Shown: positions 10,070 to 18,992 of the stretch, one piece after another
How positions within the stretch are numbered: position 1 is the stretch's first letter
Layout of the letters: each line of letters opens with the position of its first letter
Assembly: GCA_934216615.1 (NCBI GenBank)
Contig: CAKQCB010000002.1
Span: 186,001-250,000 of the forward strand
Direction of reading: 5' to 3'
From: an uncultured Anaerolineae bacterium
GTDB taxonomy: Bacteria > Chloroflexota > Anaerolineae > Aggregatilineales > Phototrophicaceae
Length of the DNA: 64,000 bases
Translations under genes and position numbers: made by a program
The notes under the pieces: generated by a model
Databases searched by the model: none
The model's input: only the letters and a program-made list of their open reading frames with translations
Told to the model about the DNA's origin: nothing

Positions 10070-10522
10070 CTATTTCTTGCCCTTAGCCGGAGCAGCTGCC
10101 TGACCGGGTTTCGGACGCTTGGTACCGTATTTACTACGCGCCTGAGCACGATTCTTGACACCGTCAGTATCGAGCGTGCCACGCACAATGTGATAACGGA
10201 CACCGGGCAAATCTTTCACACGGCCGCCACGAACCAGCACCATGCTGTGTTCTTGTAAGCTGTGACCTTCGCCGGGGATGTAAGCCGTCACTTCAATGCC
10301 GTTGGACAAACGAACACGAGCCACTTTCCGCAAAGCGGAGTTCGGCTTCTTGGGGGTCATGGTTCTCACCACGGTGCAAACACCACGTTTCTGAGGTGCC
10401 CCCTTCTTGCGGAGGGTACGCTTTTGAGCGTAGACATTGAGAGAGTATTGTAACGCGGGAGATTTACTCTTACTCTTCTTTGCCTTACGGCCCTTGCGCA
10501 CCAACTGATTGATGGTTGGCAT
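10070..10522 (-). CDS. rpsL: 30S ribosomal protein S12
   Basis: The start at 10522 ([20 protein letters not shown]) is the conserved one and has GGAG eight bases upstream; an upstream in-frame extension is not S12-like. The 150-residue protein contains the decoding-site loops ([17 protein letters not shown] and [21 protein letters not shown]). S12 monitors codon-anticodon pairing and is the streptomycin-resistance locus. It is the first gene of the ribosomal operon. The basic, Ala/Lys-rich C terminus is somewhat extended. Confidence 0.98.
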   Translation of the reverse strand: MPTINQLVRKGRKAKKSKSKSPALQYSLNVYAQKRTLRKKGAPQKRGVCTVVRTMTPKKPNSALRKVARVRLSNGIEVTAYIPGEGHSLQEHSMVLVRGGRVKDLPGVRYHIVRGTLDTDGVKNRAQARSKYGTKRPKPGQAAAPAKGKK

Positions 10523-10548
10523 AAACTTAGCTCCAGAATCTTTCTCTC

Positions 10549-10591
10549 GCCTGAAACAGGCATGCAAAAAGGCGTACACAATTGGACGCCT
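10549..10591 (-). promoter_or_regulatory. Leader hairpins, possible attenuator of the ribosomal operon
   Basis: In the RNA sense (minus strand), AGGCGT and ACGCCT at 10570-10591 form a six-base stem with a ten-base loop, followed at once by UUUU. This looks like a short intrinsic terminator upstream of rpsL. A second hairpin, GCCTG-TTT-CAGGC, follows at 10549-10561. Further upstream lie TTCCAC-ACG-GTGGAA (10620-10634) and the palindrome CCTCAATTGAGG (10672-10683). A transcription-attenuation or ribosomal-protein-responsive leader is a reasonable inference. Confidence 0.45.
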
Positions 10592-10708
10592 ATATGCTTC
10601 TACTGCTGTGACGAGCTAATTCCACCGTGTGGAACGCTTTCGCCACCTTCACTCAGTTCGACACTCCATTGCCTCAATTGAGGTTGTGTGTCGCGTCTGC
10701 GTCGGCTC

Positions 10709-10737
10709 ATAGTAGCATCGACGTTTCACCGCGTCAA
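10709..10737 (-). promoter_or_regulatory. Sigma-70-type promoter of the ribosomal operon
   Basis: Read on the minus strand: TTGACG at 10732-10737, a 17-base spacer, and TACTAT at 10709-10714. This is close to the TTGACA / TATAAT consensus and is the best promoter match upstream of rpsL. It predicts a leader of about 180 bases. The 317-base region 10523-10839 holds only this promoter and the leader structures; no gene is seen in it. Confidence 0.75.
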
Positions 10738-10839
10738 GAGAAATTTACCTCTTAACAACAGTGACTTTTCTAGCAATCAGATTGATTATACACAAACCTA
10801 TATCGATGTTTCCATAGTGACTTTGAACAAAATGCACGA

Positions 10840-11766
10840 TTAATTGACGAGCAGCGTCTTGATGGCATGTAACATTTCTTCAACGGCCACAGGTTTTCCT
10901 AAGAAGATGTCAGCGCCCGCTTCTATCGCCTGCTGCATTTGAAAACCGCTGATGTTGTTTCCAATCACGACAATATGAATCGGCCGATCCCCTTGATTTT
11001 TGCGCACATACCGAAGCAGTTCTAACGCTTGCACGTCGGGCAACATCAAGTTGAGCACCAAGACATCCGGCATGCTGTTGGTGACATAATTCAACACCCG
11101 CCCAATTTCAGTTGCCGACTGTACTTCAAAGCCTGCCTTCTGTAGCGTGATTGAGAACACGAGGTTCACTTCAGCGTCTTCTTCTAAGACGACAACTTTA
11201 CGTTGTTCACCGAAAGGTTCGATATTGAGCTTGGGCAGAATCACTTCTGTGGTCACAAAACGCGGGTCTTTGCGTTCGTTGACCTCACCCACTTGGGCGC
11301 GGTTCGGCACGATGGTATAAATCACCTGCAAATGGAGCGACCCTAAGAACAAGTCGTCCCCATGACGCAAACGATATTCTTTGCCACCTTCACACTTTAC
11401 ATTATTAATGCGCGTGCCATTGGTGCTGAACAAGTCTTTGAGATACAGGCGATCTTCTTTTAAATAAACCGAAGCATGTTTACGAGAAACGCCGTGTTCC
11501 AAACCTTTACATTGGCTGAAGTCAACCTGTGGAACGAAACTATTCTCATTATCCCCTCTACCGAGGATCAACGTTTCATCAATATGACGCTGTAAGGTGA
11601 TCGCTGTCCCTACAACACGAAATTCAATCACCCAAGGCAAGCGACGATCTAGAGGCCCAGTCACAGAGGGTGAGACATAATGATCAAGCCGAGCTGGGTT
11701 TAACTCACCTGTGTGCATATTGGGTTGTTCACTCTCATGATATTCTTCATTTTCTGATTGGCTCAT
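10840..11766 (-). CDS. FHA-domain protein with a degenerate receiver domain
   Basis: This 308-residue cytoplasmic protein has two domains. Residues about 60-150 are an FHA domain, a phosphothreonine-peptide reader, with the expected GRG, SRKHASVYL and TNGTRINN motifs. Residues about 190-308 resemble a response-regulator receiver (start VVVLEEDAEV, end ADIFLGKPVAVEEM with the conserved Lys). The phospho-acceptor Asp is replaced by Asn239 (VLVLNLMLPD) and the usual Ser/Thr by Gly (VVIGNN), so normal phosphorylation is unlikely. It probably binds a phosphorylated partner from a Ser/Thr kinase pathway. No kinase gene is adjacent. A near-palindrome lies upstream. Confidence 0.85.
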   Translation of the reverse strand: MSQSENEEYHESEQPNMHTGELNPARLDHYVSPSVTGPLDRRLPWVIEFRVVGTAITLQRHIDETLILGRGDNENSFVPQVDFSQCKGLEHGVSRKHASVYLKEDRLYLKDLFSTNGTRINNVKCEGGKEYRLRHGDDLFLGSLHLQVIYTIVPNRAQVGEVNERKDPRFVTTEVILPKLNIEPFGEQRKVVVLEEDAEVNLVFSITLQKAGFEVQSATEIGRVLNYVTNSMPDVLVLNLMLPDVQALELLRYVRKNQGDRPIHIVVIGNNISGFQMQQAIEAGADIFLGKPVAVEEMLHAIKTLLVN

Positions 11767-11814
11767 AGCCCCGCCAGTTACAATAATCGGCTAAAACATA
11801 GTCATTGTATGTGG

Positions 11815-11832
11815 ATACGCAAATTTGTGTAT
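11815..11832. promoter_or_regulatory. Imperfect palindrome upstream of the FHA gene
   Basis: ATACGCAAATTTGTGTAT is an 18-base inverted repeat with a single mismatched pair. It sits 49 bases upstream of the FHA gene start, next to a minus-strand TACAAT at 11804-11809 that could be its -10 box. It is a candidate operator. The rest of the divergent spacer 11767-12012 shows nothing I can name. Confidence 0.35.
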
Positions 11833-12012
11833 GTAGGATTCATGGCACACTTTAAAAAAGTTGCAAATCTTGTATCCCATTTTGATCAGATATGATCTTA
11901 TCGTAACCATACTCCTCAATAATGAGTGTCCAATAAATGTAACAAAAAAAAATCCAGTAGATTGGGTAGAATATGCGTCGATCTGTTATTTAAGTTTGCG
12001 AGTTTTTTTAAT

Positions 12013-13137
12013 ATGCACAAGGGATTTTACACAAAACCACTCTTAAGTTTGGCAGCCGGTTTTGTCTTTGTCGCACTCTCTACCGTTGGTTTTGCACAGG
12101 ATGCCCCTACCGCAGAAGTCACACCTTCGGCAGAAATCCCCACAACGTTAGAACCCCTTCCCGAAATGGTACGTATTCAGGGTTTACGCCCGGTGTATCA
12201 ACAAGTGAACCGTTGTTCAGCCGCCGCGCTCACGATTCAACTTTCCCATTTTGAATGGGAAGGCAATTACGATCAAGTGATTGCAGGGCTGAATCCCCAT
12301 GCAGATGATGTCGCCGTCCGTTTAGATGAAATGGTCAGTTACGTCCAGTCTCAAGGGTTGGAAGCGATTGAGCGCGTAGGCGGCACATTAGATTTGCTTC
12401 GTCACTTAGTCGCCGCAGATTTTCCCGTGTTGATCGAAAACTCGTACTTTGACGGCGCGGGCGGGTTGAATGACTGGATGAGCCATAACCGCATTGTCAT
12501 GGGGTACGACGATAATCTACGCGAAATCTATACGTTCGATCCCCTTTTAGGGAACGGCCCTGATAATACGGGTCGTCCGATTCCCTATGACGATATTGAT
12601 AATCGCTGGCGACCTTTCAACCGTGATTATCTCGTCATCTACGAAGCCGAACGCGAAGCCGAATTGCAAGCGATTCTAGGCGAATTTTGGGACCCCGTCG
12701 CGGCGCATGAGTTTGCCCTCACCCAATCCCAAGCAGAAATTGATAACGGCACAGCCGATGGGTATACCTATTTCAATTTAGGCAGTTCCCTACTTGCGAC
12801 AGCCAATTATGTCGATGCCGCCACCGCTTTCGACCAAGCGCTCAGCCGTGAACTGCCGTGGCGGATGTTGTGGTATCAATATGGCCCCTTTGAAGCTTAC
12901 TTGGCACTCGGTCGCAACGAAGATGTCTTGCGCCTTGCCAACAGCGTCATCGTGACCACGCCGGGTGTCGAAGAAGCCTATTTCTTTGTCGGCGCGGCTT
13001 ACGAACAAATGGGAGAGTTACGCGGTGCGCTCTCGCACTATCAACAATCTCTTACACGGAACCGAAACTTTGCGGCAGCGGCCAATGGGGTTGCCCGTAT
13101 TGAAGCCTTAATGGTGACACCCACGCCCGGAGCGTAA
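12013..13137 (+). CDS. Exported C39-peptidase-like protein with TPR repeats
   Basis: I start at the ATG at 12013, which gives a clear signal peptide (MHKGFYTKPLLSLAAGFVFV ... GFAQ). The 374-residue protein has a papain-like C39 fold signature (residues about 55-215): QQVNRCSAAALT with putative catalytic Cys68, SHNRIVMGYDD with His158 and TFDPLLGNG with Asp176. Residues about 235-365 form TPR-like helical repeats (AATAFDQALSRELPW; GALSHYQQSLTRNRNFAAA). The usual DCG motif is RCS, so enzymatic activity is not certain. It probably acts outside the membrane. The next gene starts six bases downstream, suggesting an operon. Confidence 0.75.
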   Translation: MHKGFYTKPLLSLAAGFVFVALSTVGFAQDAPTAEVTPSAEIPTTLEPLPEMVRIQGLRPVYQQVNRCSAAALTIQLSHFEWEGNYDQVIAGLNPHADDVAVRLDEMVSYVQSQGLEAIERVGGTLDLLRHLVAADFPVLIENSYFDGAGGLNDWMSHNRIVMGYDDNLREIYTFDPLLGNGPDNTGRPIPYDDIDNRWRPFNRDYLVIYEAEREAELQAILGEFWDPVAAHEFALTQSQAEIDNGTADGYTYFNLGSSLLATANYVDAATAFDQALSRELPWRMLWYQYGPFEAYLALGRNEDVLRLANSVIVTTPGVEEAYFFVGAAYEQMGELRGALSHYQQSLTRNRNFAAAANGVARIEALMVTPTPGA

Positions 13138-13142
13138 ACCCG

Positions 13143-14576
13143 ATGAAGTTACCGTCTGCTCTCACTGTTCTTTTTTATGTCATCCTGTGCGCCTTGACCG
13201 TTGGCATTCCCCAACGGCAGGGCGTTCAGGCGCAAGAACCTGTCGATGTGACGATTGAAACGAGTGATGCGCTGAGCATCAGCGAGGCTATATTAATAGA
13301 AACCGTCGATATCTATGAACAACCTGTTCTGGCGGTGACGGGGCAAGTCTTGAATGAAAGTGATGACGCGCTTGAAAATGTCGCGTTCATCGCCGAAGTT
13401 TATGATGCGCAAGACACACTCATTGGCGAAGGCACCGGTTATCTGGTCGATGCTTGCGTGGCGGCGGCGGACTTCAGTTATATTTTCCCCGCCCAGCAAA
13501 GCCACAAATTTAATATCCTCCTCGAACTGTACGAAGATGATGCGGACATCCAGCGGGTGACGATTTTCCCGCAAATGTCGGTCGCTTCCCCTGATAGCGT
13601 CAACAATATAGAATTAGCCGAAGGGGTGACACGGGTTTCATATGATGAAGTCATCGCCGTTGAATGGCAGGGCACGCGCACCTTACGTTTTGCGACGGGC
13701 TGTTTACGTTCGCGTTTTGATGAGTGGACTTGGCAAAGTTATAACAGCTTAACCGACGTCACCCGTTCCGTAACACACCCTGCACAAGCGTTCGTAACGG
13801 AACAACTCCAACAGTCCACTGGCTTAACCGACCCACTGATTTTTGACAATGCATTCTTGCGCTTTGCGCCTGACGGTGAACGGATTGTCTATCAAGATGC
13901 GGTCAATCGCTTTTATACCGCGTCTATCATGGGAACACTTCAGCGCTTGATGTTCACGGGCTTACATAATGAATCATTGCAAGGGGTGTATTGGTTAGAC
14001 CAAGAGAAATTCATCGCCTATTATTACGCCGCGTATGGCGACACAGTCATCTACTTCACCGCCGACGCGGAAGGACGGTTCATCAGCCCTAGCCCCTTAC
14101 AAAACCGTGAATCGGTCATCACGCCCGGCGCTTCCTCTGATGGGCGACGTGTGATCCTCGCGGGGACATTTAATGATGTGACGGGTTATTTCATCCATGT
14201 GGTGAGCAACGGTTTTTTTGAACTGCTCTTTGAGGCGGACTTTCCCGGTAATAACTATCCCGCCCCTATTCCTATTGTCGATATTGAACAGGACATCGTC
14301 ACGCGCATTTATGTCGCCCGTGATGTAGACGGTCAGCCTACACTCCAATGTTTTAACCGTGAAAATGGCACGTTATACGACATCACCCCTCTGCCAATCC
14401 AATTGGCACAAGGCGAACGCGCTTGGTGGTGGATTTCGCCGGATTACCAGACGATTGCCCTCGCCGCCAATGGCTCACACGGCGGGTTATGGTTGATTGA
14501 TCTCTCCAGTTTGCCCGATTGTGGAATGGCAATTCCTGAAGTCACTGCCGAAGCGACCGAAGAAGCAAACAGTTAA
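13143..14576 (+). CDS. Exported propeller-like protein of unknown function
   Basis: This 477-residue protein has an N-terminal signal peptide (MKLPSALTVLFYVILCALTV, cut near AQEP). The first part (about residues 35-140) looks like an immunoglobulin-like FxLYD-type module (VTGQVLNESDDALENVAFIA). The rest contains repeated strand patterns typical of WD40/TolB-like propellers (FAPDGERIVYQDAVNRFY; SPDYQTIALAANGSHGGLWL). A short Thr/Glu-rich tail ends it. It is probably co-expressed with the upstream peptidase-like gene. I cannot assign a substrate or role. Confidence 0.6.
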   Translation: MKLPSALTVLFYVILCALTVGIPQRQGVQAQEPVDVTIETSDALSISEAILIETVDIYEQPVLAVTGQVLNESDDALENVAFIAEVYDAQDTLIGEGTGYLVDACVAAADFSYIFPAQQSHKFNILLELYEDDADIQRVTIFPQMSVASPDSVNNIELAEGVTRVSYDEVIAVEWQGTRTLRFATGCLRSRFDEWTWQSYNSLTDVTRSVTHPAQAFVTEQLQQSTGLTDPLIFDNAFLRFAPDGERIVYQDAVNRFYTASIMGTLQRLMFTGLHNESLQGVYWLDQEKFIAYYYAAYGDTVIYFTADAEGRFISPSPLQNRESVITPGASSDGRRVILAGTFNDVTGYFIHVVSNGFFELLFEADFPGNNYPAPIPIVDIEQDIVTRIYVARDVDGQPTLQCFNRENGTLYDITPLPIQLAQGERAWWWISPDYQTIALAANGSHGGLWLIDLSSLPDCGMAIPEVTAEATEEANS

Positions 14577-14582
14577 AGGAAA

Positions 14583-14606
14583 TAGGGAAGTCGCACAACT
14601 TCCCTA
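14583..14606. terminator. Hairpin between convergent genes
   Basis: TAGGGAAGT (14583-14591) pairs perfectly with ACTTCCCTA (14598-14606) around a six-base loop. On the minus strand it is followed by TTTCCTTT, so it fits best as the end of the small minus-strand gene, and it may also stop the plus-strand pair. Confidence 0.5.
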
Positions 14607-14633
14607 CCTGAATTTATGTCCAGTGGTTTGACC

Positions 14634-14873
14634 CTAACGGCGCTCATTCCCGTGTTTAAAATGGCCTGTGACTTTTGCCATCACTAACTGCGCTTCTTTG
14701 CCCTCGAGCGCATCAATTTTGTCCAGAAATTTGCGCGCGGCCTCGCCTTTGAGAGTGGTCACATGTTTATCATGCCAGTAGATGAACACTTTACCGTCTT
14801 TCAATTCGCGGAAAGAAAACACGTCCTCATCTAAGATGCCCCGTTTATCCACAGGTTGATGTCCATCGCTCAT
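14634..14873 (-). CDS. Small protein of unknown function
   Basis: This 79-residue charged protein (MSDGHQPVDKRGILDEDVFS...) has a good ribosome-binding site (GAGGGAG) before the ATG. The central part FSFRELKDGKVFIYWHDKHVTTLKG looks like a small beta sheet and the following EAARKFLDKIDALEG like a helix. There is no signal peptide or membrane segment. I do not recognise the family. It is transcribed divergently from the glycosyltransferase at 15032. Confidence 0.6.
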   Translation of the reverse strand: MSDGHQPVDKRGILDEDVFSFRELKDGKVFIYWHDKHVTTLKGEAARKFLDKIDALEGKEAQLVMAKVTGHFKHGNERR

Positions 14874-15031
14874 ATTGATATATCTCCCTCATCATGACAG
14901 GTTATAGATTACCATCAAAACAGCAGCGTAGAATGCGCCCAATCCTAATATTCATCGAATTAGAGCATTGTCATAGACCCGCTTGACAGGAATAATCCTT
15001 TCAAAGATGCCTTATCGAAAAGTGATCTGAG

Positions 15032-16183
15032 ATGCCTCATCGTATTTTATTTGTAGCTTCCCTTCATCATCCTGAAGCGTTACAAGCCGCTGTGGACAAA
15101 ACCCCATCCGGGCAAACACCGCCGCTTTTCCCGCCCAGCATGGCACAACATTTTTGGGAAAAATCCTTACGCAAACGTGGGCATACGTTAGATGTCTTTT
15201 GGCGAAATCATTCGGCATTTGGCGGGGGCGATAAAAAAACGGAACGGCATACCGAAACCATCACCCCTGCAAAACTCTTTAAAGCGGTGATGAATCGCAT
15301 CCCGCCGACGGTGAACCCCGACATTCGCGAGCGTAACCGTCGCCTTGTTGACCATGCAATCCGCTTTCAGCCAACCGTCTTATGGATGGTCGGCGATAAT
15401 ACGGTGGTGTTACCTGACACGGTGCGCCAAATCAAAGAAACGACAGGGTGTAAAGTCATCTACAGTTGTGGCACCTCGCCGATTGTCTTCTCACACCCCA
15501 TCGACCGCGCCGCCGCTTCCTTATATGACCTTGTGATTGCAAACGATTATTATCACGGCATCCAGTGGCTTGAACTGGGCGCAAAAAACATGGAATGTCT
15601 GCCCATTTCCGCCTGTGACCCCGACTTTCATCACCCTTATTCACTGACACCCCAAGAACAGACCGACTATCAATGTGATGTCGCTTTTGTCGGCACGCTG
15701 GTGCCAAATCATCTGTATGGCCGTCGCGTCAAAGCACTCGAAGCCCTGCAAGATTTTGACATCGGCATTTGGAGCGTGCATGAAGTTCCCGCCAGCTTAC
15801 GTAAATTTGTACGCGGAAGCGCGCTCGGTGAAGACATGCTCAAGATTATGTCAGCCTCCAAAATTTGCCTGAACACCCATGGTGATTTCATGTTTTACGG
15901 GGGGAATTTACGTCTATTTGAAGTTGCAGGGGCGAAGGTCTGCCAGATCAGCGATGATTTACCCGGCACGCGCAAATGGTTTCCCGAAGTGGATGGCAAG
16001 CCGACGCTCATCAATTATCACAGCATGGACGACCTGCGCACAAAAGTCCGTTACTACCTTGAAAATGAGCAAGAACGTTTGGCCTTAGCCGAACATGCCC
16101 AAGCGCACGTCTATCAACATCACACCTATGATGTCCGCGCCGCCCGTTTAGACGAGCTTTTAGAGCAGATTGATAACGCATAA
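15032..16183 (+). CDS. CgeB-like glycosyltransferase
   Basis: The 383-residue protein begins MPHRILFVASLHHPEALQAA and has two Rossmann-like halves of a GT-B fold. The C-terminal half has the CgeB / spore-maturation-type glycosyltransferase features: CDVAFVGTLVPNHLYGRRVK, ASKICLNTHGDFMFYGGNLR and RLFEVAGAKVCQISDDLPG. Such enzymes transfer sugars from nucleotide donors to surface polysaccharide or protein. The donor is not predictable. It is followed by a methyltransferase and a second glycosyltransferase, which suggests a surface-glycan set. Confidence 0.75.
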   Translation: MPHRILFVASLHHPEALQAAVDKTPSGQTPPLFPPSMAQHFWEKSLRKRGHTLDVFWRNHSAFGGGDKKTERHTETITPAKLFKAVMNRIPPTVNPDIRERNRRLVDHAIRFQPTVLWMVGDNTVVLPDTVRQIKETTGCKVIYSCGTSPIVFSHPIDRAAASLYDLVIANDYYHGIQWLELGAKNMECLPISACDPDFHHPYSLTPQEQTDYQCDVAFVGTLVPNHLYGRRVKALEALQDFDIGIWSVHEVPASLRKFVRGSALGEDMLKIMSASKICLNTHGDFMFYGGNLRLFEVAGAKVCQISDDLPGTRKWFPEVDGKPTLINYHSMDDLRTKVRYYLENEQERLALAEHAQAHVYQHHTYDVRAARLDELLEQIDNA

Positions 16184-16288
16184 CGCGCATGGGCATGTTC
16201 AAGTTTTATCAGGTCGCGTATATCCTATCATCGACAGCGCCCACCCTGTTCGGTAAACTGAACAGACGCATGTTGAGGAGTTTAGATA

Positions 16289-17071
16289 TTGAGTAAGCAG
16301 TCCAACACCCCACCCCAATCCCGCTACGAAAGCACGCAAATGGCTTGGGAAAATATTTGGTCAGAAGCCAATATCGAAGTTGAACTTGAAGTCGTGCGTT
16401 CAACCCGTTCGATGCAGACGATCAATGCGTACCTGCCCTATTTAGATAAAAATGAGGCGGTGTTAGAAGCCGGAAGCGGTTTGAGCGCCGTCATCCTCAC
16501 CTTGCGGGATATGGGCTATCGTGTCATCGGCCTTGATTATGCGCTCAACGCGCTCGAAACGTCCAAAGCCTATGATCCTCAACTTGACCTCACAGGCGGG
16601 GATGTTCACAAACTGCCGATTGCCGATAACAGCGTAGGCGCTTACCTGTCTTTCGGGGTGTTTGAACACTTTGAAACGGGGATGCAACTTCCCCTGCAAG
16701 AAGCGTTCCGCATCTTAAAACCCAACGGCACGCTGGTGATGACGATCCCCTACCCTAATCTGGTAAACCGCGCGGTTGCATGGCGCAGAAAAGCCAAAGG
16801 TCAAAGCGTCCTCACCGATGAAGATTTTTACGAAAGCACCTATACCCACACACAGCTCATTGACGAAATTCAGCGTGTGGGGTTCGAAACCTTATTGGTG
16901 AAACCCACCAGCCACGCCTACACCTTATGGGGGTTAGGCGGGCCGTTCCGCAGTCGTGGATATTACAAAACTTCCAAGTTGGCCGACACGTTAGGCACCG
17001 CCTTACGTTATACGCTCCCATGGGCGATGAATTTCATGACGCTCATCGTCGGACGTAAACCAAACCGCTAA
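16289..17071 (+). CDS. Class I SAM-dependent methyltransferase
   Basis: The start is TTG at 16289, chosen because GAGGAG lies eight bases upstream. The 260-residue protein has the class I fold: motif I VLEAGSGLSAVILTLRDMGY, motif II acidic residue in VIGLDYALNAL, then GDVHKLPIADNSVGAYLSFG and LKPNGTLVMTIPYP. The acceptor is unknown; the context between two glycosyltransferases suggests sugar or lipid methylation. Its stop overlaps the next start by one base (TAATG), so the two are coupled. Confidence 0.85.
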   Translation: MSKQSNTPPQSRYESTQMAWENIWSEANIEVELEVVRSTRSMQTINAYLPYLDKNEAVLEAGSGLSAVILTLRDMGYRVIGLDYALNALETSKAYDPQLDLTGGDVHKLPIADNSVGAYLSFGVFEHFETGMQLPLQEAFRILKPNGTLVMTIPYPNLVNRAVAWRRKAKGQSVLTDEDFYESTYTHTQLIDEIQRVGFETLLVKPTSHAYTLWGLGGPFRSRGYYKTSKLADTLGTALRYTLPWAMNFMTLIVGRKPNR

Positions 17072-17916
17072 TGCCACAACTTTCGATTGTGATTGTAAAT
17101 TACAACGCCAAAGAAGATTTACGGCGCTGTTTAGCTTCTCTGCTCAATACTCAGCTCTTGCCAGATGGCACATTCCCCGAAATCATCGTGGTGGATAACG
17201 CGTCAAGTGACGGCAGCGCGGCGATGGTCAAACAGGAATTTCCCATCATCAAGTTGATTGAGCCGAACAAAAATACATGGTTCTGTGGAGGTAACAACCT
17301 CGGAAGCCAAGCAGCGACGGGCGATTATGTCCTCTTGCTCAACCCGGATACCGTCGTCCCGCCAGATGCCCTCTTTACCATGATGGACTTCATCACAAAA
17401 CATCCTGAGTATGCAGGGGTCACGCTCCAGTTGCGCTACCCCAACGGTGAGATTCAACGCACTTGTTCGCGCGCGCCGTCCTACCACTATCTCCTGCTCA
17501 CACAAACGGTCTACGGTTTTCTGCGTCCGAACGCAAAAAAAGAAGCTGAAACTCATCACTGGTATGCAGGTTGGGAACGAGATCGAGATTTTGATGTCGC
17601 GGCTGTGCCCGGTTCATGCACGTTGGTCAAGCGTGAAGATGCCCATCTCGACGAAAACCTTCTGCTGTACTTCCCCGAAGATGACCTTGCCAAACGCTTT
17701 GATGGACGTTTATTCCGTTTCATCGCATCACCCAGCATCGAACATCGCGAAAAGTCGGTGACGCGCACCGCCCGCGCTTCCAGTATCTACTTTCGTGACC
17801 TCATCGCCTACACGCACAAACATCATGGCGTTGCTAGGGCAGTATTGATGTGGTTCCTTTCCCGCCCATTGCATTGGGGAATTCAACTGCGCTGGCTTCG
17901 CCGAAAACCGAACTAA
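17071..17916 (+). CDS. Family 2 glycosyltransferase (rhamnosyltransferase-like)
   Basis: The 281-residue protein is a GT-A inverting glycosyltransferase of the WbbL type: LSIVIVNYNAKEDLRRCLAS at the start, EIIVVDNASSDGSAAMV for nucleotide binding, GDYVLLLNPDTVVPPDAL with the metal-binding acidic motif, and VPGSCTLVKREDAHLDENLL later. Acceptor recognition lies in the C-terminal part, which has one possible membrane-associated stretch (AVLMWFLSRPLHWGIQL). It probably adds a deoxysugar to a surface glycan. It is translationally coupled to the methyltransferase. Confidence 0.85.
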   Translation: MPQLSIVIVNYNAKEDLRRCLASLLNTQLLPDGTFPEIIVVDNASSDGSAAMVKQEFPIIKLIEPNKNTWFCGGNNLGSQAATGDYVLLLNPDTVVPPDALFTMMDFITKHPEYAGVTLQLRYPNGEIQRTCSRAPSYHYLLLTQTVYGFLRPNAKKEAETHHWYAGWERDRDFDVAAVPGSCTLVKREDAHLDENLLLYFPEDDLAKRFDGRLFRFIASPSIEHREKSVTRTARASSIYFRDLIAYTHKHHGVARAVLMWFLSRPLHWGIQLRWLRRKPN

Positions 17917-17992
17917 AGTGGGTTACCCTTTAAAGAAGGGTTACAATCACGCGCTACACTTCACTTTATACCTATCAATAAGGGGACGGTTT

Positions 17993-18907
17993 ATGGTTGC
18001 TATCGGACTGATGATTGAAGGTCAGTGGGGGCTTACATGGGAACGTTGGGGGAAACTGCTCGACCTCGCTGAACGACTCGGCTTTGATTGTGTATTTCGT
18101 TCAGATCACTACACCATTGGCCCACCTGACCAAGATTCACTCGAAACATTCGTCTCACTCACTTATGCGGCAGGCAATACTCAACGGATTGAGTTTGGCC
18201 CGCTGGTCGCGCCAACAACCTTCCGTCACCCCGCATTAACCGCCCGTATGGCCGCCGCAATTGATGACTTGAGCGGGGGGCGTATGGTGATCGGTTTAGG
18301 GACAGGCTGGCACGAACGTGAACACAAACAATTCGGCATCCCGTTTTATGACCAAAACACGCGTTATGAAATGTTGGAAGATGCGTTAGAAATCACCACC
18401 CGCCTCTACAATAGCGATACGCCTGTCTCTTACGATGGAAAACACTTCTCGCTGGATGAAGCAATCTTGTTACCGCGCCCCAAACGCGCAGGTGGCCCGC
18501 CCATCTTGATCGGCGGGAACGGCATGAAGCGCACCCTGCCCCTCGCCGCGAAATATGCCAGTGAATGGAATGGGGTGCATCTCAGCCCATCCGGTTTCCG
18601 CGAACGGAATCAACGCCTCACCGAACTGCTCGACGCGAACAACCGCCCACAATCTGCCGTGAAGCGCTCGTTGATGACCGAAATCATTTATGGGGTGGAT
18701 GATGCGCAGTTGAAGGATAAGTTGAGCAAACAGGCAAACCCGCCAGATGACCGCCGTATTGTCGGGACGGCCAGCGCGGTCATTGATGCGTTAGGCGCTT
18801 ATGATGAAGCGGGTGCCTCTCGCGTCATGTTGATGTGGGCTGACCAAGACGATTTAGAAGGTTTAGAACACCTCGCCTCCAACATCATCCCCCACTTTCA
18901 TAAATAA
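17993..18907 (+). CDS. Luciferase-like (LLM class) F420-type oxidoreductase
   Basis: I use the ATG at 17993, which has AGGGGACGG upstream; the longer frame starts at a GTG without support. The 304-residue TIM-barrel protein shows the LLM pattern: WGKLLDLAERLGFDCVFRSD, IEFGPLVAPTTFRHPALTAR, GRMVIGLGTGWHEREHKQFG and GGPPILIGGNGMKRTLPLAA. Relatives use F420 or FMN in redox reactions; the substrate cannot be told from sequence. It ends just before a strong terminator. Confidence 0.85.
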   Translation: MVAIGLMIEGQWGLTWERWGKLLDLAERLGFDCVFRSDHYTIGPPDQDSLETFVSLTYAAGNTQRIEFGPLVAPTTFRHPALTARMAAAIDDLSGGRMVIGLGTGWHEREHKQFGIPFYDQNTRYEMLEDALEITTRLYNSDTPVSYDGKHFSLDEAILLPRPKRAGGPPILIGGNGMKRTLPLAAKYASEWNGVHLSPSGFRERNQRLTELLDANNRPQSAVKRSLMTEIIYGVDDAQLKDKLSKQANPPDDRRIVGTASAVIDALGAYDEAGASRVMLMWADQDDLEGLEHLASNIIPHFHK

Positions 18908-18925
18908 CCCGCGACAGTAATTGTC

Positions 18926-18965
18926 ATCCTTATGCCCTGTTTCAGTGAGGGCATAAGGATTTTTT
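18926..18965 (+). terminator. Intrinsic terminator after the luciferase-like gene
   Basis: ATCCTTATGCCCT (18926-18938) pairs perfectly with AGGGCATAAGGAT (18948-18960), a 13-base stem with a nine-base loop, followed by TTTTT. Confidence 0.92.
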
Positions 18966-18992
18966 CATTTTTACATCACGTCGATAAAACGA

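Noticed and set aside
10636-10680. CAGTTCGACACTCC resembling a tRNA T-loop
   Set aside because: No matching T-stem, anticodon arm or acceptor stem can be built around it; it belongs to the ribosomal leader region.
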